Below, piece by piece: positions 1 through 12,100 of a stretch of DNA of 64,000 bases. Each line of letters begins with the position of its first letter. Position 1 is the first letter of the stretch. Made by a program: the position numbers and the translations under genes. The stretch is from positions 434,001 through 498,000 of the forward strand of contig NC_082613.1 in assembly GCF_030936135.1 (NCBI RefSeq). The letters run 5' to 3'. This stretch comes from Gavia stellata (lineage: Eukaryota > Chordata > Aves > Gaviiformes > Gaviidae). A model generated the notes under the pieces. The model did not search any database, was not told where the DNA came from, and was given only the letters and a program-made list of their open reading frames with translations.

Positions 1-57
1 CGGGTCAGTACTGTCCCTTAGTTGTAACCGGTCTTGCCCTGCTGTTAACTTTTCCAG

Positions 58-165
58 CCCTCAGCATGTACCATGGCTATGGGTTCGTGCAGTATGACCG
101 TCTAGAAGATGTCCAGGCCGCTCTGGACGGTGAGAAGGGTCGCCTTTATAAAGGGTATAGATTAG
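58..165 (+). CDS. NCOA5: NCOA5 upstream exon: C-terminal half of an hnRNPC/RALY-like RRM
   Basis: Acceptor cttttccag at 49-57; donor GTAAGG starts at 166. Reads LSMYHGYGFVQYDRLEDVQ and continues to GRLYKGYRL. HGYGFVQY is a canonical RNP1 motif. The exon ends in phase 1 and joins 4159 to give LDINKAAER, the typical end of hnRNPC/RALY RRMs. The N-terminal half of the RRM must lie before the window. Confidence 0.85.
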
Positions 166-3100
166 GTAAGGAAAACTGATCCGTGCTCTCCTACTGACCC
201 TAGCATGCGTTCTGGTAGAAAGAGTGCTTTTGTTTTAAAGCTCTTTGGGAAGATCACTATGTGAAACTTGCCTGGCGCTAGTCTAAAATCACTTTTACTA
301 GGTATGTATTTGACTTCTGGGTTATTTGCTGTAAGTGCTGTGTGGTTCATATGCAGTGTTTTCTCTTGCTACGTAGGTCTTACTCTGAACTTATTTTTAT
401 GTGTTAGTATTTGAAAAGCTCTATTACCCTGTGTAAGAAACTGTTCAACATGTAAGCCCTGGAAAGCAGTCATTGAAACCTCATACACGTAATTTTAAAA
501 ACATTTGTAAACTGATATTGGGCTTCATCTTGACAGGTTCAGAGGAATTGGTCACAGTGCTTAGCGGCTTCTTAGATAAGTAATCTTAACTTGGATTTTT
601 TTGCACATGTGAAATCAGTCTGTAAGTAGTGCTATAAATACTAGGTGCTTTAAAAAGGCCATTTTGATAAAGATGAAAATAATTCTGCTAGATATGCTGG
701 GAGCAAACTTAAACAGAAATGAATGGTTAGAAATCTAAGAGTAAGCTATTAAATGCAAGCAAAAAATTTACTTTCAAAGTGAACCTATGCTGATTTAAAG
801 AAAAACAATTTGACTTAGGAAGGAATGAAAGGAGCAGTAAATAAGACTTGTGGGAAGCCTCTGTGTACAGTAGCAAACACAAGCCTGAAGATGGAAATGG
901 AGGCAAATAGACAAGGAGGGTAGAAGGATATATGAAGAAATTATGGCCAGCATTGTTGAAGTCTAGAAGCTTAAATAGGAACAACTGTGGCTGTTTTAGA
1001 AGCTGAGCTGTAACTGTCTGGAAATGATAAAATTTCTCACTGGAAAGGACCACCTAGTTTTCAGTTAATGTTTCTCCTGTCTATTTTTGAAGAGGCAGAA
1101 GGTGTTGGCTTTGATAGTTTCCATTTCAGTAGCAAACTAAAAAAGGTAAAGCAGCAGCTACCAAAACTAGACTTCTCCAAAAAATTAAATCTAACTAACA
1201 TCTATGAGGCTTAGTGAAATCAAGACCTGCCTAGGCTGTTAATGTTGTTTTTCCACAAGCCTTGGAAAACTAGGGAGTTTCCAGGGACCTAGCAGAGTGC
1301 TGCGGATGTGCCAATAGGCAGTGTAAATGGGATGAGCCCGGCATCAGCCCCTGATAACAAAGGGGTTCCTTCACCTGACTCTCAGTGAGGAGTGAATTCA
1401 TTAATGCCAATCAAAATAAATCCTGTCAAACTAACTTGTGATACTGCAAGTTTTATGGCTGAAAGTAGCAGCGTTGATGTAAAAGACTTCTGTAAGATGT
1501 TTGATTTGATTAAGAAACTAGAACAATTAAAAACAACATAGGGTTAAACGGATTTCAAATAAATCTCAGTGTAACATAGATGGAATTGCTCAGTGCTTTG
1601 AGTGGTGTTCTGGAAAAATGTATTCCTGGCCATACAGTGCTTTTAAGTGACTTAGAAAGAAAACACGCAATCATGTTTTAAAAAGAGAGAATGAAATAAT
1701 GAAGATTGAGTCACTGGTGGTGAAATGACCTGGACTTCTTCCTAAGCTGGATGCAGGCAGAACTAAGCTTTCAGTAAAGCTGAAAGGGAAGATCTGCACC
1801 TAGCAGGAGTGCTTTTGTCATCCTTAGCTTTACAAAACAGATTTGTAAGTAGGGAGGCTTTGGTACCTGTGGGGTTTTGCTGCTGGAATGCTGTGTTCAG
1901 TTCTGGTACGTCTGGTTCAAAAAGGATAATGCTAAATTGGAGAAGCCTCAGAAAAATCTGAAGAAGGCTTAAAGAGTTGAAGAACAAGCCCTAGCAAAAG
2001 CCTCAAGATAAAGGAGTGATGTGATCTGTGTTACAGACAGACCTGGAGATAAGTGAGTTTTAATCTAGTAGGCATAGGTATGACAAGTCCTTAAATGGAA
2101 ATAAATAGTTTTCTTTAACAGCAAAGTAATTTACTTCTGGAATAACTTATTGGAGCTTTGGTGGTTTCTGTGCTCTGAAGACTTTTAAATTGGAACTGGA
2201 TGTTTTGCTAAAAGATAAACTCTAGTTCAATGCCACTGCTGCACTTGAGACAGGAATGAGATTCAAGAAACTGTTGTCACCTGTGTTTATTCAGAAGGTT
2301 ACACTGTATGGTTACAGTGGCCCTGTCATCTCAATTGTACAAGACAGAAGACTATTTTTTTCTCTGAAGTTTTGTCAATGTTCAAATACTTAACCTGTAA
2401 ATGCTGTTGGCATTAAATAAAATGTTATTAAATCTCTTCGTTTTGCACAAGAGAAGGATCCCTGTCAAAGGTGTTTTTTCTTCTATTAGAATATTTTTGT
2501 TCAGATTTAAATACTTTTTTTAAAATTGAAGAAAATGTACGGTATTGAGTGTAAAAATCATAATAGGCTTCTGCAATGGCATCTTAAAACAGAAAATAAA
2601 AATAATCTTAAACCAAAGAAAGCAGATAGTGTCTTGCTTAAAGATAACACTTCAAGGGGAAAAAAATTCTCAACTAAAAATTAAATGCAAGGAGAACAGT
2701 TGCTTTAGTTATGCAGTCTGAGTATTAAATATAATTGCTAATAACACAATAAGGTAAAAGGCTTTGGGAGAGTTTAACACCAGTGTTGCGTTATACTAAT
2801 ACTTCCACAAATGCATAGAAGTGTTTTCATACCTTTAATGAGTAAAACTATGTAGGGAGTAAATGTCCATCAAATGTAGTTTGTGACAGCAGACAGTGCA
2901 GCTGTATTTGATCCTGGAGAGACTGCTTTGTGGTCCTGTGAATGTTGTTGTGCTGCATCTGTAGTTAATGTTCAGATTGCACTTGCCTCTGTCCCCCCAC
3001 AAAAAGAGAACACGCTGCTTCTTGATTGACAACAAGAGCAAAAATTAGAACTAATCCCTTAATTCTAATTTTAATCTTGAAAGTAATGGATAGTTTGGGA

Positions 3101-6100
3101 AGTCACAGAAGATGTTAAGACTGAGTCTGCCTAAAGACACTGTGGCATGTTTATTGTCTTGCAAGAGCTTTGAGAGTAGTTAGTGTAAATAACTAATAAG
3201 AAATTTTAATTGTCAATAGATTCTCATGGAGTAGATAGGACCTAGCTTTGTTTTCTTTTTCCTTAAAAGGCTCTCAGAGTAAAATGTCTGAAGTCATTTC
3301 TGTTTGTTCTTGCCCCCCTCCAGTACATTATTTCATCTTCAATCAGCTGTTAACGGAAGGCTTTATTTCCTCACAGTAGAACATTATGGGTCCCTGCCAG
3401 TTCTGGGCAACTTCACTTTTTCTGGTTGAGGACAAGACTCTGTTTCTTCAGCTCTCTTACTTCTTTGTATTTCACTTCATGCTGTTTTTCATGGAGATGC
3501 TCAGAAGCCAACCAATTTTCAAATTTCTGATCTGTTGCATCAGCTTGCATCATGTTAACAGTGGTGTTTTGAACGCACCATGTTGACTTCATAAGGAGCT
3601 TGTGCTTCAGGCTCTCTGGATCGCGTTTCCTCAGTGGTGGAGGCTGTACAACTTAACGCTGCAGCAGTCCCTTGGAAGGCAGTTGCATGTGCCACTCGAG
3701 AACCCTTGGATTATTTTCAACAAGGGTAGCAGCATGCTCCATTGAACAGGACTGGCTGTGAACTTAAGACTGTGCTGGCCATCAGCTTCCTTTCTCGGAG
3801 GTTTTCAGACTCTGCTTTTTCTCCTAGAGTCCATGAGTTGCTTTCTGCTTGCTCATAGACTGCAGAAGAAAGAGGTTCTCTTATGGAATGAAGAGTCTGG
3901 ATGTAGGCCTGAACGTAAAGCGTTAAAACTTCACCCAAGCTGTCCACCCTATTTTGAAGTCAGAGAAATCCATGAAAATTTCATTACATTGTACTACCTA
4001 AACTTAATAAAAAATTGTCAAAGTGACAATGTCTCTCTGCTGAATGGATTTTCTTGCACCATCTGGTTGTTGAGCTTAAGTTGCTTTCGTTTGAATTGTG
4101 CTGATGATATTTTTTTTGTTCCATAGCATTGAACAGATGGGTTGATTATTCTTTACAGATATTAATAAAGCAGCGGAAAGAAGAAATATGAATAAGGCTT
4201 CATCAAGGTCCAGTCCGGCACGAAGGTAAAGTACCTGGAAGCAGTGAGTTATACTAGGAAGGTCAGGCTTTTAGGGCATGAGCCCAGTGGCCTGTGCTAA
4301 ATGTCTGTGTCTCTTCCTTACCACCACCTCCCCAGTCAAATGGAGATGCTCAAGCGAGACAGTCGGGACATGGCTGCTCCACCTCTAAGAGCCCTTCTGG
4401 CGCTGACACCTCAGGAGGCACGAGGGAAACCTCATGCCTGCTGCTGTTACTACAGCTAAGCACTATGTTTTGCAGCACAGGCTATAAGAGACTTGTGAGG
4501 AAGAATACACTTGATGCTTGTTCCTGCCTCAAGTACCAGAGAAGCCAAGGCATATATAGAGAACGCCAACGGGCTGTAGCATTCACTGTGCCATGCTGCA
4601 GTGGACTTCGGGATCTTGCCTCTTCTGATGTCGAAAGCTTCCAGTGCTGAAATGAGACTGGAAAAGAGCACGTGAGCGAAGCACAAGACAGAGCAAACAT
4701 CTCTATTGCACTGTCCCATCTGCATGTGTGCTTGCGTTGTCAGTACCTGGAACCAGTCCCCTTCTGTGCAGTTACTGATGTGTACCTGCCAGCTTCTCCT
4801 GGTTTCCCACCCCTCGGTAGGCGCAGCGTGTGCAGCTCCTGCACATCCTCTGTGTGTGAAGTTACAGGCAGGTGGAGAAGACATGGACTGTCCTGTTACA
4901 GGAAGACGACTTCAGTTTCCTTTCCATGGCATTACTAGAGAGTGCATGAAGACGTGCTGTGGTTACAGTTTGGTATAAGACGTGCATCTTCTATGCCTAT
5001 ACTGTAAAGCTTTCCACACAAAGGACTGTTGTGTGTTGGACTTGAAGGTAATCACGCTCTCGTGTGTCTGGTGTGCTTTACTAACTTGACCTGTTAAATT
5101 ACCAAAAATGGGGAAACTAGCAAGACATCTACCACCAAAAAATCAGAAAATGAGTAGCTGCAGATCTTGGCATCATCTAGGTCTTTTGTACGTTGTGCAC
5201 TTACCCTGCACAGGGCCAAATGTGCTTGCAGAGGCCAGAGTGTGGGCATCGCCTGGGAAGTGCTTTGGGCACGCAGCTGGGGGTTCTCATTACAGATGTG
5301 GCAAGCCTTGGGCCTGGGCAGTGTCAGGTGTACTCAGTGCTGGCACAAGGCCCCCAAGAATACCGCAAGTACATGAGTAGCAGGCGCTAATGGCACATTT
5401 TTGGCCTCAGTGGCACTGCAGGTGTGTAATGCTGAAGGTGCCGGGCAGCACTGCAGGTGTGAGAGGCAGATACCTATGCCGTGAGCATTGGTCCTCGGAC
5501 CACATTGCAAAGGGTCAAGCAGCAGGCACTGATGCCAAGAGCGTTGGGACCTGTGTCATCCTGCATACATGCAAGAGCAGATGCCCATGTCATGGGCCCT
5601 AAGGAGCACTGGAGGTGTGTGAGCTGTGGGCGCTGGGCTGTGGAGTGGACTACCGCCACAGCTTTGGTGCCACTGACAGGCACTGGATTCTATCTGGTAC
5701 TGCAGACACCATGACCATCCCGTGTCGCTAGCACCAGGTCCCAAGCAGCACCATGGACACAGGTGGCAATAAGGTCATTGAGCCCTGGGCATGGCTGCAG
5801 GCGCAGAGACAGCGGATGATGGACTCTGGACCACGACCATGCTGCAGGCATGTGAACGACAACTGCTGATGCCGGGGTGTGGAGTCCCATGCTGCGCCGC
5901 AGGTGGCGGTGCTGGGCCAGTGGTACTGAGTCCCAAGCAGTGGTGCTGATGCTGCAGGAGTCGGACCGTGGTGACCGAGGTGCAGAAGCAGAAGGCTGCT
6001 GTGCCTTCATGCTGCTGCCTTTCTGCAAGCAGCAGAGCAGCGATGCAGGTGCAAGAGCAGAGGAGACCTGCACCACGTCTGTACTTCTGTTGTAGTTGTG

Positions 6101-9100
6101 CATTGTTCGTTCTGGACCTTTTTGTCTCTGCGGATAATGAATATGGCCTGTTCTGGTCACCCCCACTCCAGCTGGAATAAATGTAATTTGCCAAACAATT
6201 ACACTGAATCTGGCTGTTTTGCTATATAGTCTCACAGCTACAGAAAGATCAGTTACTCAATATCCATTAGAGCAAATCAGAAGTTTCCCCTGAGCTTCTG
6301 CCATCATTCATTGTAGGTTGGGGGGAAGGCGGGCAATCATGTGTATCTCTCATGGGATGTGGTTTCAATACAGATCACAGAAAAAAAAGTGGATTTGTGT
6401 CCAAGAGGCTGAAGGAGTTTACACTTGTTTGTGTGCAAAAATGTTTCTTTTACAGGAAGAGGCTATATATGCTCTTGGTGGCAACACTGTAGTTTGTCCC
6501 AAGGTATGTTTTGTATCTGACATAAAAATAGAGAATGCCAGTGCTCCTGTGTATTCCCCAGCACAACTTGGGGTCTGACCACCAAAGTCCATGCACAGAC
6601 TCTGCACATGCATCTCGTTAGTGTCTGCTCTGCCTGAAACTGAACTTGGGCACATCTGACCTGCCAGTCTCACTGTTCTCTCCAGGTGACTGCTACGTGA
6701 ATGCACTGTAGTGGAAGCAGACTTACGTTCTGCTTGTCTTTCATAAACTAGATTAGGCTCATAGAGGACTCTGAAAGTCTGTCAAGTTTTGGAAATAAAA
6801 AGATTCAAAAAGCTGTGGTTTTTTCCAATGGTTGTCAGTATCGCGGGGAAAGAACATTCCAAGCATGTGAAGCTCAGTAGTTTCTCTGCAAGATTTTTTT
6901 TATGTTTGGCTTAGACTACAGTGAAAGTTATGGGGTTTTTTTTCTGGAAGACAAAATAGGACCTGGAAAAAACCCTACTGTTTTGGGAAAAGATGAAGAC
7001 TGGAACGTTATTCTTCCTTGCCTCTGAAGACAATGCAGTACAAAGTCTGAATGAGCTGGATCATTCAGATGTGACAGAGAAGCCTGTTGCTGCTGAGGAT
7101 GCCATGCTGGTTGGGTTTAGTACCCTCTTAACACGAGGCATTGTCAACATAAGACTGGTTTTCTACAGAAACTATCCCTTCAAATCCAGGACACGGCGGT
7201 AGCTATCATTGCTTTCTGCTAGCAGCACAAACCCAACCACAACATGGAACCTACAGTGTCTTTGGTCCAACAAGCTCCTTTTTTAATCATATGCCAATAA
7301 CAAATTATTTCAGGTATTCTGCTGTCATTGACTAGTGAATTTAATGGATCCCTTGAATGCTCCTGGCCGTTGCATATTTGTGGGTATTAGGCTCCAGCAC
7401 CTTGAATTCTCTCAAAGAATTTGCAAAAACATGTTTGGTAGATGATCTGTGGCTGACATTGGAGGCCAGAGGCCTTGAAATGGTGGTTTCTGAGGTGCCT
7501 GTTCACTTCTTCCACAGGTGCTCTACACTTTTAGTGATGCTCCATTAAGGACTTTCTGGGTTCTGTTTGCCCGTGATAAACATTGGAAATAAGAAGCTTC
7601 TCCAGGCTGCTTCAACAAATATGTTTTTTGGGCAATTCTTGCTGTTGTGGGATAGGAGGGAGGATTCAGCTGCTGAGAGAAGGGTCACTTTGGCAGCTCA
7701 GGTAAGAGATCTAGGGGTAACAGTACTAGTGTCATTAGCAGTCTCATGGAATTTCCCTGGTGTTTTCCTCAGAGAGCCATACGCCTACGGGGATGGCCGA
7801 GATGCCAGACGCGACCGCTCCCCTCTTCGGGGGAGCCCACGGAGAGACCCCAGAGATGGCAGGGATGGTAGAAACGGGCGAGATTCCAGAGACACTCGAG
7901 ACCTCCGAGCTAGAGACATGCGTGATGCCAGAGACCACAGGGACCCACGGGACCTGCGAGACCCCCGGGATATCAGGGACCCAAGAGACTTGCGGGACCC
8001 TCGTGATGTTAGAGATCTTCGTGACCCACGGGAGCCGCTGTATGATCGATACAGGGATCCACGGGATATGAGGAATCCAAGAGATGTGAGGGATCCACGG
8101 GATATGAGGGATCCACGGGATATGAGGGACCCTCGGGACCCTTTGTACAGGTAATTTCACAGAATCACAGAATGATAGGGGTTGGAAGGGACTTCTGGAG
8201 ATCATCTACTCTAAACCCCTGCCAGAGCAGGTTCACCTAGAGAACCACAGGATTGTATTTGCTAACACATTTTTATGGCGATCCTGCCTCAATGGCTGCA
8301 CTGGTTTGAGTGGTGTCAGGTGTTTAAGATAAGGAAATTGCTCTGGCTGGGGACAGCTGGGTGCCTGCTTTGTGTCTTGTGGGGAGCAGGTGGGTACTTC
8401 AGAAATTAAACTTGAGGAAGGTCTGCGTGTGATGTATTGGCAAAAGTTACTGCCTGAGATTGTGCTGGAGCATGGAGACCCTCACTTCTTCTGTAAATGT
8501 TGCAGACGAGATGAAGCTTATGACCGTTACCTTCGCCTTGAAGACTACTATCGGCGGAAGGATGACTCTTACTACGACCGTTACAAAGAGCATTTTGATA
8601 GAGCACCAGTGAATTCAGAAGGTGAGTACCTGTAACATTGTAATGGGCAGATTCACATTCTCCCTCTGGGAGGATGTGGGAGATGCCCGCAGCGCCAAGT
8701 GTGTTGTGTTCTGTGACGCTCCGAGCAGGTCCAACGGGCATTATTTGTTCTGTCCCTGTGGCTTGCTTTCAGACCGTCTGAAGCGTGAGGAGCGGCGCCG
8801 AGAGGAGCTGTACCGTCAGTACTACGAGGAAATCAAGAGACGTTTTGATGCAGAGAGACCTGTGGATTGTTCTGTGATAGTGGTGAATAAACAGACAAAG
8901 TAAGAAAATAGTTATGACCAATTTTATTATTGCATGGTAGAAGAAAATGGAATTAAACTTAGTCCTGCCTTGAGGCTGTTTGTCTTACAGGTTGCTCCTG
9001 AGGAGCATGGCTTTGGAGCCCTCAGAAAGCTACAGTTCCTGTTGCTGTTCTGAGAATATATGTTGATGAGATGGAGAAATGTTGTATCTTGTGCTTTACT

Positions 9101-12100
9101 TTTATTTCCTTCTTGTCACCTATCACTATACCTTCCCCTGATACTTTTCTACCTGCTCTTCATATCAGCCTACTGTCGTGACAGGTTATAGTGGCCTGTA
9201 CTTGTTATTCATGGGTTGAATGATATGGAACTTATTAATATATATGCCAACCAGCAGATAGTACAGAGCAGTTGTCAGGGTGGAGTTGTGGGGGTGTTCA
9301 TTTCAGAGTTCCTTTCAGATTGGTTACTAGATCAGATACTAGTCAATACCATTAATCCAACGTGCAAGAAGTATAAAATCACTGCTGAAAGTAATCATGA
9401 ACAATATCAAAAGCATGTGTAAGTAGTAACCAGGATGATCTCATGTGGCAGTCTGAACACTTAGTGAGGTGTCCCCGCTCAAACACAGTGTGTCTTTTTA
9501 TTGTGCTAAATGCAGGATTGTTTAAAATGCAGGATTGTTTATCTAGAAACAAAAACGCAGGCCATCCCTGCAGAACGGTGTGCTTTCTCTTGGAATATAA
9601 CATCTTAAAACAATTTCAGGAGTCAAAGGGATTTGTGTCAAAAATGTTAGTATGTCCTTAGTTCGGAGAGCTGTGTTGGGTACAGAGGGGTACACCTATG
9701 CCTGGTACAGTGGGAGCAGAGCTGTAATGGTGGCACCAGTCTGATATCTATACCTTTACAAATAAATATATTGAAGAATAGCAAAGATGTAAATAAATCA
9801 TAGATCTGGGTTGGGATTTGAGGAAAATGTTTGTCAAGGGGAAATTTAAAGCTCTGTCTCCTTAGCCCTTCAGAAAAAAGATGAAGAGTTGTTTTTATTT
9901 AACTTTGTGATATCTGTGAGGCAGAAAGAAAGAGCTGGCACTTGCCTGACCTGGTGGTAGAAGACAGAAAAGGAAATCGGAACAAGGGAAGCCGTGAAAC
10001 TAGAAATACATTTCTGTGGTTTGCTTTTAATGGAGTTGATTACCTATCAGAACAGATCTTGAAAGAAAATTTTCAATTCTTGGTGACTAAAAGTCTTTGG
10101 AAGATATTGTAATAGACCACCAGTTACTGTACTTGATACAGGGAGAATTTTGGTCTGTAACAGCTACAAACCTTAAGAGCTGGAGCATGTTAATAAATTT
10201 TGGGTATTGAAGCATTGATGTCACCTACTATAGACCTGTTGAAAGACGACTCCCGAATAACTTAGATACACAATTGGTGTAACTCAGAAATCCTTAAAAA
10301 GATAGTTGGCGGGGGGGGGGACACACAACAGTTTTAGTCACCATTACAACGTTCATATCCAGAGATGATAAATTGAACCTTTTTCAAAAGGTGTGGGTGC
10401 ATGCAGATTAAATTTCTCAGAATGCCTATGCAGTCAGTATTGCAGTTTTAGTACTGAGTATAGTAAACTTAAAAAAAGACTTGAAAACTTCAAGCTCAGC
10501 CATGTGAGCTATGGTTTGTGTTTGGAATGGGAAGCCTGCAGGATAGTGGATACAGGAACAGTGGATCCGTAGATGCTGTGTTGACACTGGGTTAGAACAG
10601 CAAGCAGCTAGTAGAGCAAAAGAGCAAGAGAAAAAACGTATTTGGAACGCAAGTGAATGTTTATGGATGGGTAGTTATGCTCCGAAAATTAATCTTCAAG
10701 TGCAGAAGCTGGTCTGTGCTACAGTGAATTATGATAAGGCGCATTTGAACAGTTAAGATACTGAACGTAGCCCAAATAACTGATTTCTGTAGGTTAGCTG
10801 CTCTGCTGTGTACCCCTTAGATCTCTGCAGGCATAAATTGCCTCACTTAGTGAGTTCAGTTTAAACACATTTATATGTAAGGAAATTTATAATAGTGTAA
10901 ACCCCTTTGCAAACATTCTGTTTCTCAGCTAAGTTGAGGCTTGATGTGTAATCTATTTCAGTTAAACTGAAATGACTGATTCAGATCAAAATAAGGGTAG
11001 GATATGGGCTTTTATATTATTGTAATGAGATTGCTTTAATACTGTCCTGTTAAAACATTGTGAAGTTTGGCAAGCCATCAGAAAAGCAAATCTGAGATGA
11101 CGGAGAGGGTGAGAATGTGCCAGGGTTTCTGTTTCTGTATGTGACTGACTTGTTAAACTCTGCTGGCTTTGCTTTGTGGTAGGGAGTACGCGGAGTCAGT
11201 GGGGCGGAAGGTGCGGGATCTGGGCATGGTAGTGGACCTGATCTTCCTCAACACAGAGATGTCACTGACGCAAGCCCTGGACGATGTGAGCAGAGGAGGG
11301 TCTCCTTTTGCCATTGTCATCACCCAGCAGCATCAAGTTCACCGCTCTTGCACTGTTAACATCATGTTTGGCACCCCACAAGGTACTGAGGTCTCAGTAG
11401 GCTGTGTAGCTCTGTGGTCACTCTGAACCACTCAAAATGCTGCTTTAGAACACTTCCTTTCAAGCAGAATCACACAGGACAAAGTTCATCCTTGCTGTGA
11501 CAGAAGTGGTTACTAATGACTTGACACCATGTCATAAATGTGAATACCATTATTTACAAGTTTCCATAATACTTTATTTGTCCCTTGTCAAAAGGACTGT
11601 CTAATTTCTGCCAAGAGAAAATCTTGGCTGCGTTCTTAGCACCTAACATCACCAGCCTTTGCATCTTAGGGCAGGTCATGAACCCCAGCTCTAGAAATGA
11701 CTGCATTGCCTTTGTAGATTTCTGAGTAATACCAGTCAGTAATACCTCAGTTTATCACTTGTTGCTCTCAAAGAGAGCATTTTTGGAATGTGACAAATTA
11801 CAGGACAGATTTTAAAACCAAATGTGATTTAAGGAAAACAGAATAAGGATAGCGTATTCGGTCAAGGTAAAGCTCTGACTGTGAAACTGGGAGGAGTTAT
11901 AAAAAGATACAATTATAAAGTGATTTGGTGTACGTGCTTCACCTTTTTAGCATTTTAGCGTCGTTTACACTTGTCGCATCACTTTCCATCTCAGGGTGTG
12001 ACTTCGTTGTTGTGAGCATGAGGGTGGGTGTGGGTATTAAAAAACCATCTTGTCAGAATGCGATCTTGGAAAGCAGCCTTTTGCTCTGATCTGTTACGGT

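Noticed and set aside
7744..8205. 153-codon antisense ORF with PHIPWI-type repeats
   Set aside because: Mirror of the RD repeats in the NCOA5 exon.
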